Source: Zobellia laminariae (GTDB taxonomy: Bacteria; Bacteroidota; Bacteroidia; Flavobacteriales; Flavobacteriaceae). Taken from it: a stretch of 64,000 bases of DNA. Made by a program: the position numbers and the translations under genes. The stretch covers positions 102,183 to 166,182 of the forward strand of contig NZ_RCNS01000001.1 of NCBI RefSeq assembly GCF_009725995.1, read 5' to 3'. Below the pieces are notes generated by a model. That model was not told the DNA's origin. It made no database searches and saw only the letters and a program-made list of their open reading frames with translations. Below are positions 18,935 through 27,206 of this stretch, one piece after another (the first letter of the stretch is position 1; every line of letters begins with the position of its first letter).

Positions 18935-19082
18935 ACATCACCTAGATATAGAAATTACCTTTTTAAAGGTAGCTTTAAAGAACGTAATACTCCTTTTGTC
19001 TTGGGAAATAATAGAATATGGCTCAAAATTAAGGCTAGAGCTATTACCAGAATAAATACAATCATAACAATTATTTTCAAGG

Positions 19083-19337
19083 TTATACTAAGTAGGGCTT
19101 ATCCAATTTGGTAACAAAATCCAACGCTTTCATTACTCTATATTCTTTTAATTTATATAATCTTACTAAGCTGCTTTTGGCACTAATTTCAGCTTTCTTA
19201 ATAGTCTCAACATCACAAGAGCCAGAAGCCAGAACAGAACCCATTTCAAAAACGTAATTTTTAACATTGACTATTGTATTAGGGGGAGCAGAGACTCCGA
19301 AATTGAAAACAAATAGCAAGATTAAAATAGATTTCAT
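19083..19337 (-). CDS. small secreted protein with RLYK/RVxKAL motif, copy A
   Basis: 84 residues from the ATG at 19337. The upstream extension of the frame to 19430 has no signal peptide at its start and is not used. There is a signal peptide (MKSILILLFVFNFGVSA). The mature part ends in VRLYKLKEYRVMKALDFVTK plus seven residues. This tail matches the neighbouring small protein at 19771-20010 (RLYK, RV, KAL, F, TK at the same spacing), so the two are paralogues. One Cys lies in the mature part. No function is known to me; periplasmic or secreted by inference. Confidence 0.6.
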   Translation of the reverse strand: MKSILILLFVFNFGVSAPPNTIVNVKNYVFEMGSVLASGSCDVETIKKAEISAKSSLVRLYKLKEYRVMKALDFVTKLDKPYLV

Positions 19338-19770
19338 AATATTAATTTGGGTTGTATAAAGGTAATCACAAAGTGACTCAAACCTTACCGTAAATCGCTG
19401 AACTGTAGTAATATTAGGCATCTGAAACAATTTCTGATAAACTGTTTATTATCCTCGGTAAATGAAATGCAAATGCCAAACTTTATTCCGCGTTATATGG
19501 TTTTAGTAGATTTACTTTTTGAAGGGTCTACTTAACTGAATGATGATAGCTAAAGAAAAAGAATTTTAAGCAACTATAATTCAAAGAATTAATAAGTAAG
19601 ATTAAATAGTTTAAACTGTGCTATTAATTATGTAAGAATATCCGTTGAAAAGAAATGATTTAGAAGCTGATAATAAAGTTAGAATTTGATAAGAAGAAAG
19701 TAAGTATAGTTTTAAGCAAAGAGATATTACTTAGTGAATTAAATAGCTTAAAACGAAAAGCTAATTGTCA
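19338..19770. other. gene-free spacer between the two small secreted proteins
   Basis: 433 bp, AT-rich. I see no open frame worth calling, no tRNA and no strong hairpin. It presumably holds the promoter of copy A and the 3' untranslated end of copy B. Confidence 0.5.
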
Positions 19771-20010
19771 TTAAGCCATTTTAGCTTTGTTTCTTTTTGT
19801 TGTAAAAGAAAGTGCTTTAGTTACTCTAGCATTATCTCTCTTGTATAAACGAGCTACTTCTAAAGTACTTTCTAAACTAACTTCTTCGGTAGACGTTTCA
19901 GTAACGATAGTCATTTCTATAGTATTAACTTTAACTGCTTCAGTGGCTGTTTGAGCTTGAGCAGTTACTCCGATAAAAAGAACAAAAATTAAAGTTGCGA
20001 TAGTTTTCAT
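19771..20010 (-). CDS. small secreted protein with RLYK/RVxKAL motif, copy B
   Basis: 79 residues with a clear signal peptide (MKTIATLIFVLFIGVTAQAQ, cleavage after AQA). A Thr/Glu-rich middle of about 30 residues is followed by the tail ARLYKRDNARVTKALSFTTK, which matches the tail of copy A 430 bp downstream on the same strand. The mature protein is about 60 residues with a basic C-terminus. A hairpin lies immediately before the start codon. Small secreted proteins with this tail are, as far as I recall, found across flavobacteria but have no assigned role. Confidence 0.65.
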   Translation of the reverse strand: MKTIATLIFVLFIGVTAQAQTATEAVKVNTIEMTIVTETSTEEVSLESTLEVARLYKRDNARVTKALSFTTKRNKAKMA

Positions 20011-20016
20011 GACTTG

Positions 20017-20039
20017 GGCGTTTATATATATAAAACGCC
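20017..20039 (-). promoter_or_regulatory. hairpin directly upstream of the copy B start codon
   Basis: GGCGTTT (20017-20023) pairs with AAACGCC (20033-20039) around an AT-only 9-nt loop. On the minus strand it ends 6 nt before the ATG of the small secreted protein, so it would cover the ribosome landing site. Confidence 0.45.
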
Positions 20040-20148
20040 GCAGACCCTATTCTACCGAGGTTCCGTTCGCTGAAAAACCCTTTATTTTCGGTTATCGGTA
20101 CAACTTCGGTTCAAGTGTAAAAAACCATCGGTGAACGCGAATGATCTC

Positions 20149-20178
20149 AAAAACACCTTAACGGGATTAAGTGTTTTT
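20149..20178. terminator. orphan terminator-like hairpin
   Basis: AAAAACAC-(C)-TTAA pairs with TTAA-GTGTTTTT around CGGGA, one bulged C. The A-run and T-run give it terminator form on both strands. No gene ends nearby: copy B starts leftwards at 20010 and the next rightward gene starts at 20584. Confidence 0.4.
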
Positions 20179-20583
20179 AATCCGAAATTAAGGGGTTTGT
20201 CATTTGAAAGAAGTGCCATTCTACAATACCATAGCTTTGACATGGGTTCTAGTAATGAATGATATATAGTAATGATGCTTTCTCAACCTAGAAAAAGATA
20301 GGTTTACACAGAAGCTGCTCCTTAAGATGTATTAAATCTGATATTCATCAAAATATCTCACATCAAAGAAGGTTCTTTATTATGTATATCATAAGTATCC
20401 TACAATAAAAAACTATAATTTTCAGTGTATGTACTATTCAGCTTACAACTAAAATTGAAGAACCAACGATCAAGAACATACTTTTGACGATTATTAGTTA
20501 ATATTATTGGACTGATACATCTAAATGAATAATTTGCACACTCTTTTGAAAAAGAAAATAGATAAATTTAAAATCCCTAAATT

Positions 20584-21591
20584 ATGAGACGTAATTTAAT
20601 TACAAAATGGTTTTTGCTTTCAATGTTATTTGTATCGTTCATTATGGTACCGGTAGCTTGTAGCAGCGATGATGGAGGAACCGAAACAGAACAAACACCT
20701 GATCCAGATCCTAAGCCAGAACCAGAGCCGGCACAAGAGGCAGACCCGACTAATGCAAATACTACTATAGATGCTACAGCTGCTGCTCACGCCAATGGAG
20801 TTAGTACATCAACCATAACTGTTAAATTGGCTGATGCCGATGGAAAAAAATTAACAGCAAGCGGAGGCGTAGTTGCCTTATTAGCAAGCGGATCATCTAC
20901 TGTATCTGAGGTAACAGACAATAATAATGGAACATATACTGCGACAGTTAGTGGAGATGTTGAAGAAACTATAATTGTATCTGGAACTTTAGATGGTGTC
21001 GCTATTACCAGCACTGTAGAAATAACTTTCAACCCGGATGAATCTAACCCTGCTCAAGAAGCAGCTCAATCTGCGGAGGCTGTTGGCCCTACTCTATTAA
21101 GAATTAATTGTGGTGGTCCAGAAGTAACTTTTGGAGATATTACATTTTTAGAAGATCAATATTTTGATGGTCCTACTGAAGCCTACAGTAACCCTTCTGT
21201 TACAGAAGTAGCTAACACCGAGATGGATGCTCTTTATTTGACGGAAAGAATTACCGACAATACAGACGTCAAAGGCCCTTTTTCTTATAAAATTCCTGTT
21301 ACCAATGGAACTTATACCGTTAAACTTTATTTTGCAGAGGTTTACTGGGGGGTTGCAAATCCTGAAAACCTAGAAGGTGGAGTAGGAAGTAGAATTTTTA
21401 ATATTTCAATGGAAGACCAAGAAATATTTACTGGCTACGATCTTTATAAAGAACATGGAGCTGGAAGTGCAGGTAGTCGAATGTATGATATTGAAGTAGC
21501 GGATGGTGAGTTAACTATCACTTTTGAAGCAACAGTCAATAAACCAAAAATTTCGGGTATAGAAGTTTTCGGTACAGGAAGTGTTAATTAG
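20584..21591 (+). CDS. lipoprotein with Ig-like and malectin-type carbohydrate-binding domains
   Basis: 335 residues. A lipoprotein signal ends at VACSS (Cys26), followed by a Pro/Glu/Asp-rich linker (TPDPDPKPEPEP). Residues about 55-150 look like an invasin-type Ig domain (STSTITVKLADADGKKLTAS, ending VEITF). Residues about 170-335 look like a malectin domain: LRINCGGPE, then YTVKLYFAEVYWG, RIFNISMEDQ and KISGIEVF. Malectin domains bind oligosaccharides. Probably surface-anchored and glycan-binding; there is no SusD or TonB-dependent partner next to it. A strong terminator follows, so it is transcribed alone. Confidence 0.82.
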   Translation: MRRNLITKWFLLSMLFVSFIMVPVACSSDDGGTETEQTPDPDPKPEPEPAQEADPTNANTTIDATAAAHANGVSTSTITVKLADADGKKLTASGGVVALLASGSSTVSEVTDNNNGTYTATVSGDVEETIIVSGTLDGVAITSTVEITFNPDESNPAQEAAQSAEAVGPTLLRINCGGPEVTFGDITFLEDQYFDGPTEAYSNPSVTEVANTEMDALYLTERITDNTDVKGPFSYKIPVTNGTYTVKLYFAEVYWGVANPENLEGGVGSRIFNISMEDQEIFTGYDLYKEHGAGSAGSRMYDIEVADGELTITFEATVNKPKISGIEVFGTGSVN

Positions 21592-21620
21592 TTTTAATAA
21601 AACTTAACATCAAATAGTAA

Positions 21621-21664
21621 TAGGTCTTCAGAGAATGTTCTCTGAAGACCTATTTTTTTTTTTG
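21621..21664 (+). terminator. Rho-independent terminator of the malectin lipoprotein gene
   Basis: Perfect 15-bp stem (21621-21635 with 21638-21652; TAGGTCTTCAGAGAA left arm) and a T-run of more than ten. Confidence 0.92.
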
Positions 21665-21721
21665 AACCTTTACGAGTAAGGAAACGTATATAAACCATAC
21701 TAATAATTAAAAAATAGTAGA

Positions 21722-22405
21722 ATGATATTTAAAGCTATACTTGTTACCGTATCACTTTTTATAGGCACTTCTTGCCAATCTCACGTTGGAAAAAAAGAAT
21801 CTGGTCAAGAACCACAGAAAAAAGAACAGATTACTAAACTAACCAGCCAAGATTTAGACAAATTTGAAACTGCATATTTCGCAAGTGGTTGTTTTTGGTG
21901 TGTAGAAGCCATATTTGAAAGTGTAAAAGGAGTTAAAGAAGTTGTTTCAGGCTATTCTGGTGGTACTGAAAAAAAACCAACTTATGAACAAGTTGGAGGA
22001 GGCATGACCAGCCACGCTGAGGCTGTTAAAGTTTATTATGATCCAGAAGTTATTTCCTTTACCGCTCTAGTACAAGTATTTTTTGGGTCTCATGACCCTA
22101 CGACGCTTAATAGTCAGGGACCAGATCGCGGAACTCAATATAGATCTGTTGCATTTTATAAAACCAATAAAGAGAAACAGATTATTGAGGGTTACATAAA
22201 AGCTTTGAAAGACCAAAACGTTTATGATGGTGCTCCCATTACGACAGAAGTGACCGAATTTACAAAATTCTATGATGCGGAAGATTATCACCAAGATTAT
22301 GAACGTAAGCATCCTAAAAACTCATACATTACTAATGTGTCTGTTCCAAGATTAAATCGTTTCAAAGAAAATTTTAAAGAATACTTAAAGGAAGATGCTC
22401 ATTAA
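21722..22405 (+). CDS. msrA: peptide-methionine (S)-S-oxide reductase MsrA, lipoprotein form
   Basis: Repairs oxidised methionine. The family motif GCFWC (56-60) holds the catalytic Cys57. GYSGG, YYDPEVISF, DPTTLNSQGPDRGTQYRS and the C-terminal YHQDYERKHP are all present. The N-terminus is a lipoprotein signal (IGTSC, Cys18) plus a charged linker, so this copy would act in the periplasm or at the outer membrane; this is inferred. 227 residues, the excess over about 170 being the signal and linker. A terminator follows. Confidence 0.94.
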   Translation: MIFKAILVTVSLFIGTSCQSHVGKKESGQEPQKKEQITKLTSQDLDKFETAYFASGCFWCVEAIFESVKGVKEVVSGYSGGTEKKPTYEQVGGGMTSHAEAVKVYYDPEVISFTALVQVFFGSHDPTTLNSQGPDRGTQYRSVAFYKTNKEKQIIEGYIKALKDQNVYDGAPITTEVTEFTKFYDAEDYHQDYERKHPKNSYITNVSVPRLNRFKENFKEYLKEDAH

Positions 22406-22436
22406 TTGAGTGCCTTAAATTTCGATTAAAAAAAAT

Positions 22437-22462
22437 GCAGCCCTTCGAGGCTGTTTTTTTTT
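22437..22462. terminator. bidirectional terminator between msrA and the convergent surface-protein gene
   Basis: CAGCC (22438-22442) pairs with GGCTG (22449-22453) with a 6-nt loop. A T-run follows on the + strand and an A-run precedes it, so it can serve both genes. Confidence 0.7.
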
Positions 22463-22496
22463 GGGGAGCAATAGCATTCTACGGCCAATACTAATC

Positions 22497-23909
22497 CTAT
22501 TGTAGAACTACTTCGCTGTATTGCGCATTGATGTTTATAGACTTACTCGGATTCTTTTGATCCGCACTACCCTTATAAACCACACTACCCTGATTGGTAG
22601 TTTTATCTAATTTCAGTTTAGAAGGAACTACGAATTCAGACGCAGTTCCGTTCATATAAATATTTGATTCTACTTCAGGTAGACTGCATTCAAATTCTGC
22701 ATTTTGAAGAGTAACATCAAGAGTATCAAAATCATCGGCTACATTATGAATAAATAGCGAACCAAAATTATGGGTCACAAAAGCCGTCTTCATAAGGTTT
22801 TCTATAGTCACCTCAGATGACCTAGAACTTAACCGGAGGTTAAAAACTTCTTCTAGGTCAACATTCTCGGAATAGTCCGCTCGCAATTGGCCATAATTCC
22901 ATTTTTGGACGCTAATGGGGGAATATGAAACCGTTACCTTGGTCTCATCCCCATCTATGGTTGCTGCGCATAATTTTGCATGAGAAAGCGTAGCGTTCAT
23001 ATTAATAGTATGTTCCGCTAGTTTTACCTCACCATGGCGCACATTCATTTTTATCTTAGTCGATTTGGGCATTTTAATCTTTATAGTCTTCTTTACCTTG
23101 TATTTTCTACTTTCCCCTTCCCTTTTATAATAAAAGGTATTTGAAGAGTGCCTCTTGTTACGTTCTATTTCATCTTCCATGCGCTCTTCCATGGCCTCTG
23201 CTTTCCGTTCTTCTCGCTCTGCTCTCTTTTCTAGCTTTGACTCTATTAGTTCTTTTTCGGCTTCCATTCTGTGTTCTAACTCTTTTTCATGCCGCTCACG
23301 TACCTTCTCATGTTTTGCTTCCATTTTTTGATGCCATTCTTCCATACTTTTTTCATAGGGCTTTCCAAAATTTTTCTGAAAATCTTCTTGCCACTTCTTT
23401 AAGTAGACGTCCCCCTCTCTTTCAAAAGCCTTATGGTCAAAATTTGGATTTGGAGCTGGCGGCATAGGTGGTTCAGGAGGCATTGGCATTTCCGGTAATT
23501 CTGAAAAATCAAATTCAAATGCATCAAATTCAGGTACTTCAGGAATTTCAATATGTAAATCGTCAACATCAACAAATGAATTCGTTGACCATGAGTTATC
23601 GTTATGGCTAGTAACTACTACTTTTTTACTATTCCCCACAATAGAGAAACCTTCCCTAGTAAAATAGGCTTCTGCCTCTTTATCTGTTGCTCCTTCTAAC
23701 TGAATAGTAGTTTCAATGCTAACTTGATTTCTATTCCATGTATCAAACTCAATATCAGCATAACTCGTATTAATGTCTAGAATGGCGTTATTTTCAACAT
23801 TAAAACTCTCTGTATTTACTCGTTCCTTTATTTGCCCATAGGCCCCTATGCTGATGAGGCATAGGGCAACCGTTAGGGACTTAAACACTAGTCTCTGTAA
23901 CTGCTTCAT
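22497..23909 (-). CDS. secreted beta-helix-like (DUF4097-type) protein with a long charged helical arm
   Basis: 470 residues with a signal peptide (about 1-25, ending GAYGQ). Residues about 30-135 contain short repeated strands (LDINTSYADIEFDTWNRN). A Pro-rich stretch (about 140-157) leads into about 105 residues of Glu/Lys/Arg/Met-rich predicted coiled coil (about 160-265). The rest is again strand-rich (LSHAKLCAATIDGD, LSSRSSEVTIENL), like DUF4097 adhesin-type proteins. It is the last gene of an ECF sigma/anti-sigma operon and overlaps the anti-sigma gene by 29 bp, so it is probably co-regulated envelope cargo or a signal input. Family call is moderate. Confidence 0.62.
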   Translation of the reverse strand: MKQLQRLVFKSLTVALCLISIGAYGQIKERVNTESFNVENNAILDINTSYADIEFDTWNRNQVSIETTIQLEGATDKEAEAYFTREGFSIVGNSKKVVVTSHNDNSWSTNSFVDVDDLHIEIPEVPEFDAFEFDFSELPEMPMPPEPPMPPAPNPNFDHKAFEREGDVYLKKWQEDFQKNFGKPYEKSMEEWHQKMEAKHEKVRERHEKELEHRMEAEKELIESKLEKRAEREERKAEAMEERMEDEIERNKRHSSNTFYYKREGESRKYKVKKTIKIKMPKSTKIKMNVRHGEVKLAEHTINMNATLSHAKLCAATIDGDETKVTVSYSPISVQKWNYGQLRADYSENVDLEEVFNLRLSSRSSEVTIENLMKTAFVTHNFGSLFIHNVADDFDTLDVTLQNAEFECSLPEVESNIYMNGTASEFVVPSKLKLDKTTNQGSVVYKGSADQKNPSKSININAQYSEVVLQ

Positions 23910-24465
23910 TTTTTGATGATTTTAATTGATTCAATTTTTCTTTAAGCCTATGTAATAATTGTAAGCGTAAATGCAAGTTTTTAATCATTGCGGTAATCGT
24001 CTGGTCATTAGGGCCTACTTCATTCAACTCTTCACTCAACCGTCCGTATTCATGATTTAATTCGCTCAACTCTCCCATAAAACTATCTATGAGCGCTTTA
24101 TTCTTATCCGAAACTTCCAGTCCTGATATTTCTAGGTTAATACTGGCCATATAATAATTCTCCACTTTTTTTAAGCCAGGCGAAAGGTCTCCCAACGATA
24201 ACTTTTCTACTTTAATAACTTCTGTTTGTTTTTCAACTACGATTTCTTCTGGAACAGATGAGTTTTCTTGCCAAAAAAAGTAGCTTCCAAATCCCAAGAG
24301 CAATATGACCGAAGCTGCGATTTTTAAATATGGCAACTTCTTTTTCTTTTGCTCCGGCAGTTCTGCTTCCAAACGTTTAAGAAACCGCTCTTCATGACCT
24401 GCTTTTAAACTTGGCCTGCCCTCCTCCTCTTCGTTCCCGAAAATTTCCCTAATATCTTGCGCCAT
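23881..24465 (-). CDS. probable membrane anti-sigma factor
   Basis: 194 residues with a cytoplasmic N-terminus of about 45 residues (MAQDIREIFGNEEEEGRPSL), one membrane helix (LKIAASVILLLGFGSYFFW, about 47-65), and a periplasmic coiled-coil tail. No HxxxCxxC zinc motif is present. The position directly after an ECF sigma gene, with 17-bp overlap, and the single-helix topology support the role; the sequence alone does not show it. It also overlaps the next gene by 29 bp, so the three form one tight operon. Confidence 0.65.
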   Translation of the reverse strand: MAQDIREIFGNEEEEGRPSLKAGHEERFLKRLEAELPEQKKKKLPYLKIAASVILLLGFGSYFFWQENSSVPEEIVVEKQTEVIKVEKLSLGDLSPGLKKVENYYMASINLEISGLEVSDKNKALIDSFMGELSELNHEYGRLSEELNEVGPNDQTITAMIKNLHLRLQLLHRLKEKLNQLKSSKNEAVTETSV

Positions 24466-24991
24466 TATTCTTTTCTTTCAGTAATTGCTTCAAATACCTT
24501 TTTCCTCGTAAAAGCCTAGTCCGACAAGTGGTTTCGGTTAGACTTAATATTTGCGATATCTCGCCATGATCATAACCTTCTAACAAATACATCATTACTA
24601 CGTATTTATATTTTTCTGGCAATCCTTCCATTGCTGCCTTAATCTCTTTTACTGTAACACCATCATCTACAGACCAATCTTCATCTTCCATCACCGGCAG
24701 ATGACGCTCTTCAAATTCAATAGTTTCATGTTTTTTCGACTTTAAAAAATCAATACATTTATTGATAACTATTCTTTTAAGCCAAGCACCAAACGTAACG
24801 TTGCCCTCATACTGCTCTATTCTCTGAAAAGCCTTTAGAAAAGATTCTTGCAAAATATCTTCTGCATCATCAGCGTTTTTTACATACCGCATAGCCACAC
24901 AGAACATACCATCACAGTATTGCCGGTACAGTTTTAGCTGTCCTTTTCTATTATTATTTTTACACTGTTCTACTACATCAATCTGAAACAT
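24449..24991 (-). CDS. ECF-type RNA polymerase sigma factor
   Basis: 180 residues. Sigma region 2 is at about 20-90 (LYRQYCDGMFCVAMRYVKNA, DAEDILQESFLKAF, then GAWLKRIVINKCIDFL), and region 4 at about 115-175 (LPEKYKYVVMMYLLEGYDHGEISQIL, then TRLLRGKRYLKQLL). Length is normal for an ECF sigma factor. It leads the operon with the anti-sigma and the beta-helix-like protein. It is divergent from the aldose epimerase gene; autoregulation would be expected for this class, but I did not find a clear matching promoter. Confidence 0.9.
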   Translation of the reverse strand: MFQIDVVEQCKNNNRKGQLKLYRQYCDGMFCVAMRYVKNADDAEDILQESFLKAFQRIEQYEGNVTFGAWLKRIVINKCIDFLKSKKHETIEFEERHLPVMEDEDWSVDDGVTVKEIKAAMEGLPEKYKYVVMMYLLEGYDHGEISQILSLTETTCRTRLLRGKRYLKQLLKEKNNGARY

Positions 24992-25069
24992 TGGTCGGGT
25001 TTCGTTGTCTGTTTTGGGTCTATTCTATTATTAGGACGAAAGAAATACGTTTGTGTTGCAAAAAACACA

Positions 25070-25077
25070 TAATTTTG
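25070..25077 (+). promoter_or_regulatory. -7 box TAATTTTG upstream of the aldose epimerase gene
   Basis: TAnnTTTG match 22 bp before the TTG start. A TTTG at 25050-25053 is a possible -33 element with a short 16-bp spacer. Confidence 0.38.
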
Positions 25078-25099
25078 TAGAGATTTTAATAAGATACAT

Positions 25100-26005
25100 T
25101 TGAAACAAGTTACTATACAATCCGAAAACATTATCCTAATCGTCCTAGATCACGGTGCTGTAATTCAAAAATTATTAGTTAAAGGAACAGACGGGAACTA
25201 CACGAATGTAGTTGTTGGTTTCAATTACCCTAGCGCTTATGAAAATGATAAGAAGTGTTTGGGAGCCTGTGTGGGAAGATACGCTGGCCGAATTTCTAAA
25301 GGTGGTTTTGTTTTAGACCAGCAAAGCTATCCTTTACACAATGTAAATGGTGTTCATTTACATGGAGGCAAAAAAGGGTTTGCAGAAAAAACCTGGAAAT
25401 TTGAAGAAGTCAATTATGGACCTGAACCTTTTATAAAACTATCTTATGTAAGCAAGCATCTAGAAGAAGGATACCCTGGCAATTTAAAAGTTACCGTTAC
25501 TTATAAGTTAGAAAACAATGCCTTAGTTATTGAACATAAGGCGGAGACTGACCGTAAAACGGTTGTGAATCTAACCAATCATACTTATTTTAAACTAGAT
25601 TACGGAGAAGGTATAGCAGATTATCTGTTACAAATGAATTGTACGCATTTTACCGAAAGCGGTAAAGATTTATTGCCTACAGGAAATTTTGTATCAGTAA
25701 AAGGGACTCCCTATAATTTTCTAGAAGAAAGACCTATTGGAAATACTCCTTTAGATGTACCATTCGCTATCCATCCCAAAACTAATTTGGCAGCCCGGGT
25801 CAAGTCTAAAAGGTCTGGTATTACTATGACCGTTCAAACCAACCAGCCTGCTCTTGTTGTTTATACACCACCAGAATTTCCTGGTATTTGTTTTGAAACC
25901 CAAAATTTTCCCGATGCACCAAATCAGCCTAACTTTCCCAGTTCGGTTTTGAAACCTGGTGAAGAATATAGTAATATATCTAAGTATCACTTTTCGGTTA
26001 CATAG
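25100..26005 (+). CDS. galM: aldose 1-epimerase (galactose mutarotase family)
   Basis: Interconverts alpha and beta anomers of free hexoses. Family segments are visible: GACVGRYAGRISKGGF, NGVHLHGGKKGF (substrate His), VNLTNHTYFKL (catalytic His region), and FPGICFETQNFPDAPNQPNFP near the C-terminus. The second catalytic residue, Glu, would be in CFETQNF. 301 residues with no signal peptide, so cytoplasmic. It starts at a TTG (25100); no in-frame ATG precedes the conserved region. Confidence 0.88.
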   Translation: MKQVTIQSENIILIVLDHGAVIQKLLVKGTDGNYTNVVVGFNYPSAYENDKKCLGACVGRYAGRISKGGFVLDQQSYPLHNVNGVHLHGGKKGFAEKTWKFEEVNYGPEPFIKLSYVSKHLEEGYPGNLKVTVTYKLENNALVIEHKAETDRKTVVNLTNHTYFKLDYGEGIADYLLQMNCTHFTESGKDLLPTGNFVSVKGTPYNFLEERPIGNTPLDVPFAIHPKTNLAARVKSKRSGITMTVQTNQPALVVYTPPEFPGICFETQNFPDAPNQPNFPSSVLKPGEEYSNISKYHFSVT

Positions 26006-26006
26006 C

Positions 26007-26043
26007 AAAAAAAAGCCCTAAGAAGTCGTACTTCTTAGGGCTT
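26007..26043 (-). terminator. terminator of ohr, shared with galM
   Basis: 14-bp perfect stem (26013-26026 with 26030-26043, AAGCCCTAAGAAGT left arm). The A-run 26007-26014 is a T-run on the minus strand, so it best terminates the leftward ohr gene. The + side has only a weak tail. Confidence 0.8.
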
Positions 26044-26063
26044 AAAAATATAAAATGCACCTT

Positions 26064-26489
26064 CTATACTTCAACCATTAAATTAAGCCCAACGGTAATA
26101 TTATCTCTTGTAGCTTTACTATAAGGACATATTTCGTGTGCAGCGTTAATTAGTTCTTCTCCTTTTGCTTTATCTACGGTAGGTAAAAGGCAATCTAATG
26201 TAGCATCGATAAAAAATCCATCTTCGTCTTTATTAAAACCGATTATAGCCGTTACGCTAAAATCGCCCAAATCATCTACACCAAGATCTTTTGAAACCGC
26301 TTGAAGCGCTCCTGCAAAACAAGTTGAATAAGCCGCTGCGAAAAGTTGTTCCGGGTTAGTAGATTTGCCATCTGTCTTTCCGTTTGCACCAGGCATCTTA
26401 ATATCTAAATCTACGGCACCGTCATCACTTTTAACATGACCGGCTCTACCTCCTGTATTCGTTGCTTCCGTTTTAAAAATAGTTTTCAT
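26064..26489 (-). CDS. ohr: organic hydroperoxide resistance protein (Ohr/OsmC family)
   Basis: Thiol peroxidase that reduces organic hydroperoxides. 141 residues with both redox cysteines in place: Cys57 in AAYSTCFAGAL and Cys121 in HEICPYSKATRDN. NPEQLFAAAYS and the N-terminal TGGRAGHV (with Arg15) are typical of Ohr rather than OsmC. It is convergent with galM and has its own terminator. Confidence 0.92.
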   Translation of the reverse strand: MKTIFKTEATNTGGRAGHVKSDDGAVDLDIKMPGANGKTDGKSTNPEQLFAAAYSTCFAGALQAVSKDLGVDDLGDFSVTAIIGFNKDEDGFFIDATLDCLLPTVDKAKGEELINAAHEICPYSKATRDNITVGLNLMVEV

Positions 26490-26643
26490 TACGTATAAGT
26501 TTATGATTACATGTTCAAGTTAAGCTATGTAATTACAAAATTATAGCTTCAATTATTAAATTAATGTGAAAACCATCTTTCCCGTCAAAAAAAGAATGGA
26601 TTAAACACCTAATGCGTAACTTAGATTAACCAATAGCAAAACA

Positions 26644-27204
26644 ATGAAATTTTTAAAGTGGACTCTTATCACGTTTGCAGTATTAGGCCTTCTGTTCTTT
26701 TTTGTAATAAGCCCTTATATGAAAACGCAAACAAAAAAAAATAGCCCTGAAAAAACAGTGGCATATGTAAAGAATGGAATGGACCTGTCAGTAACCTATT
26801 CCAGTCCATCAAAAAAAGATAGAATAATATTTGGTGAACTTGTGCCTTATGATGCCGTTTGGCGGACGGGAGCAAACGAACCCACCACCTTTTCTACTAC
26901 TAATGATATAAAAATAGCTGGCGAAAATCTGCCTGCCGGTACCTACTCATTATGGACTAGACCAAGCCGCCAAAGTTGGTCTGTAATTTTTAATAAGGAC
27001 ATACCGGACTGGGGGGTAAGTATTTTAAGTGGAGGAAAAGAAACCAACCGAGTTCCTGAGGAAGATGTGGTTGAGATTGAAATTCCTACAGAGCAAACCG
27101 CAGAAACGATAGAAAATTTTACCATAGATTTTGACATGAAAAATCAACTTTACATGCTTATTTCTTGGGACAGAACCCTAATTAAAGTACCTATTAGTAA
27201 ATAA
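26644..27204 (+). CDS. DUF2911 family membrane-anchored protein
   Basis: 186 residues. One N-terminal membrane helix (LITFAVLGLLFFFVISPYM) is followed by a DUF2911 domain: VTYSSPSKKDRIIFGELVPY, VWRTGANEPTTF, LPAGTYSLWTRP and WSVIFNKD. The family is common in Bacteroidota with no known reaction. The stop is 2 bp before the meaB start, so they are probably co-transcribed. Confidence 0.82.
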   Translation: MKFLKWTLITFAVLGLLFFFVISPYMKTQTKKNSPEKTVAYVKNGMDLSVTYSSPSKKDRIIFGELVPYDAVWRTGANEPTTFSTTNDIKIAGENLPAGTYSLWTRPSRQSWSVIFNKDIPDWGVSILSGGKETNRVPEEDVVEIEIPTEQTAETIENFTIDFDMKNQLYMLISWDRTLIKVPISK

Positions 27205-27206
27205 GT

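Larger units (their letters stand above)
20011..20583. other. 573-bp intergenic region with RNA-like hairpins, no CDS
   Basis: Contains a hairpin at 20017-20039 abutting the start of copy B and an orphan terminator-like hairpin at 20149-20178. Repeated CGGTT-type segments lie between them at about 20056-20110 (ACCGAGGTTCCG, TTTTCGGTTATCGG, CTTCGGTTC). No start-to-stop frame of credible length is present. A TTG (20507-20509) with TAATTTG 20 bp later (20530-20536) is a weak promoter candidate for the malectin lipoprotein gene. Confidence 0.5.

Noticed and set aside
18956..18971. TACCTTT-TT-AAAGGTA palindrome after the third kinase as a terminator
   Set aside because: The loop is only 2 nt and no T-run follows; too weak to call.
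23141..23467. 108-codon + strand frame opposite the surface-protein gene
   Set aside because: It mirrors the Glu/Lys-rich repeat coding of the minus-strand gene, giving a Leu/Pro/Phe-rich artefact with no family features.
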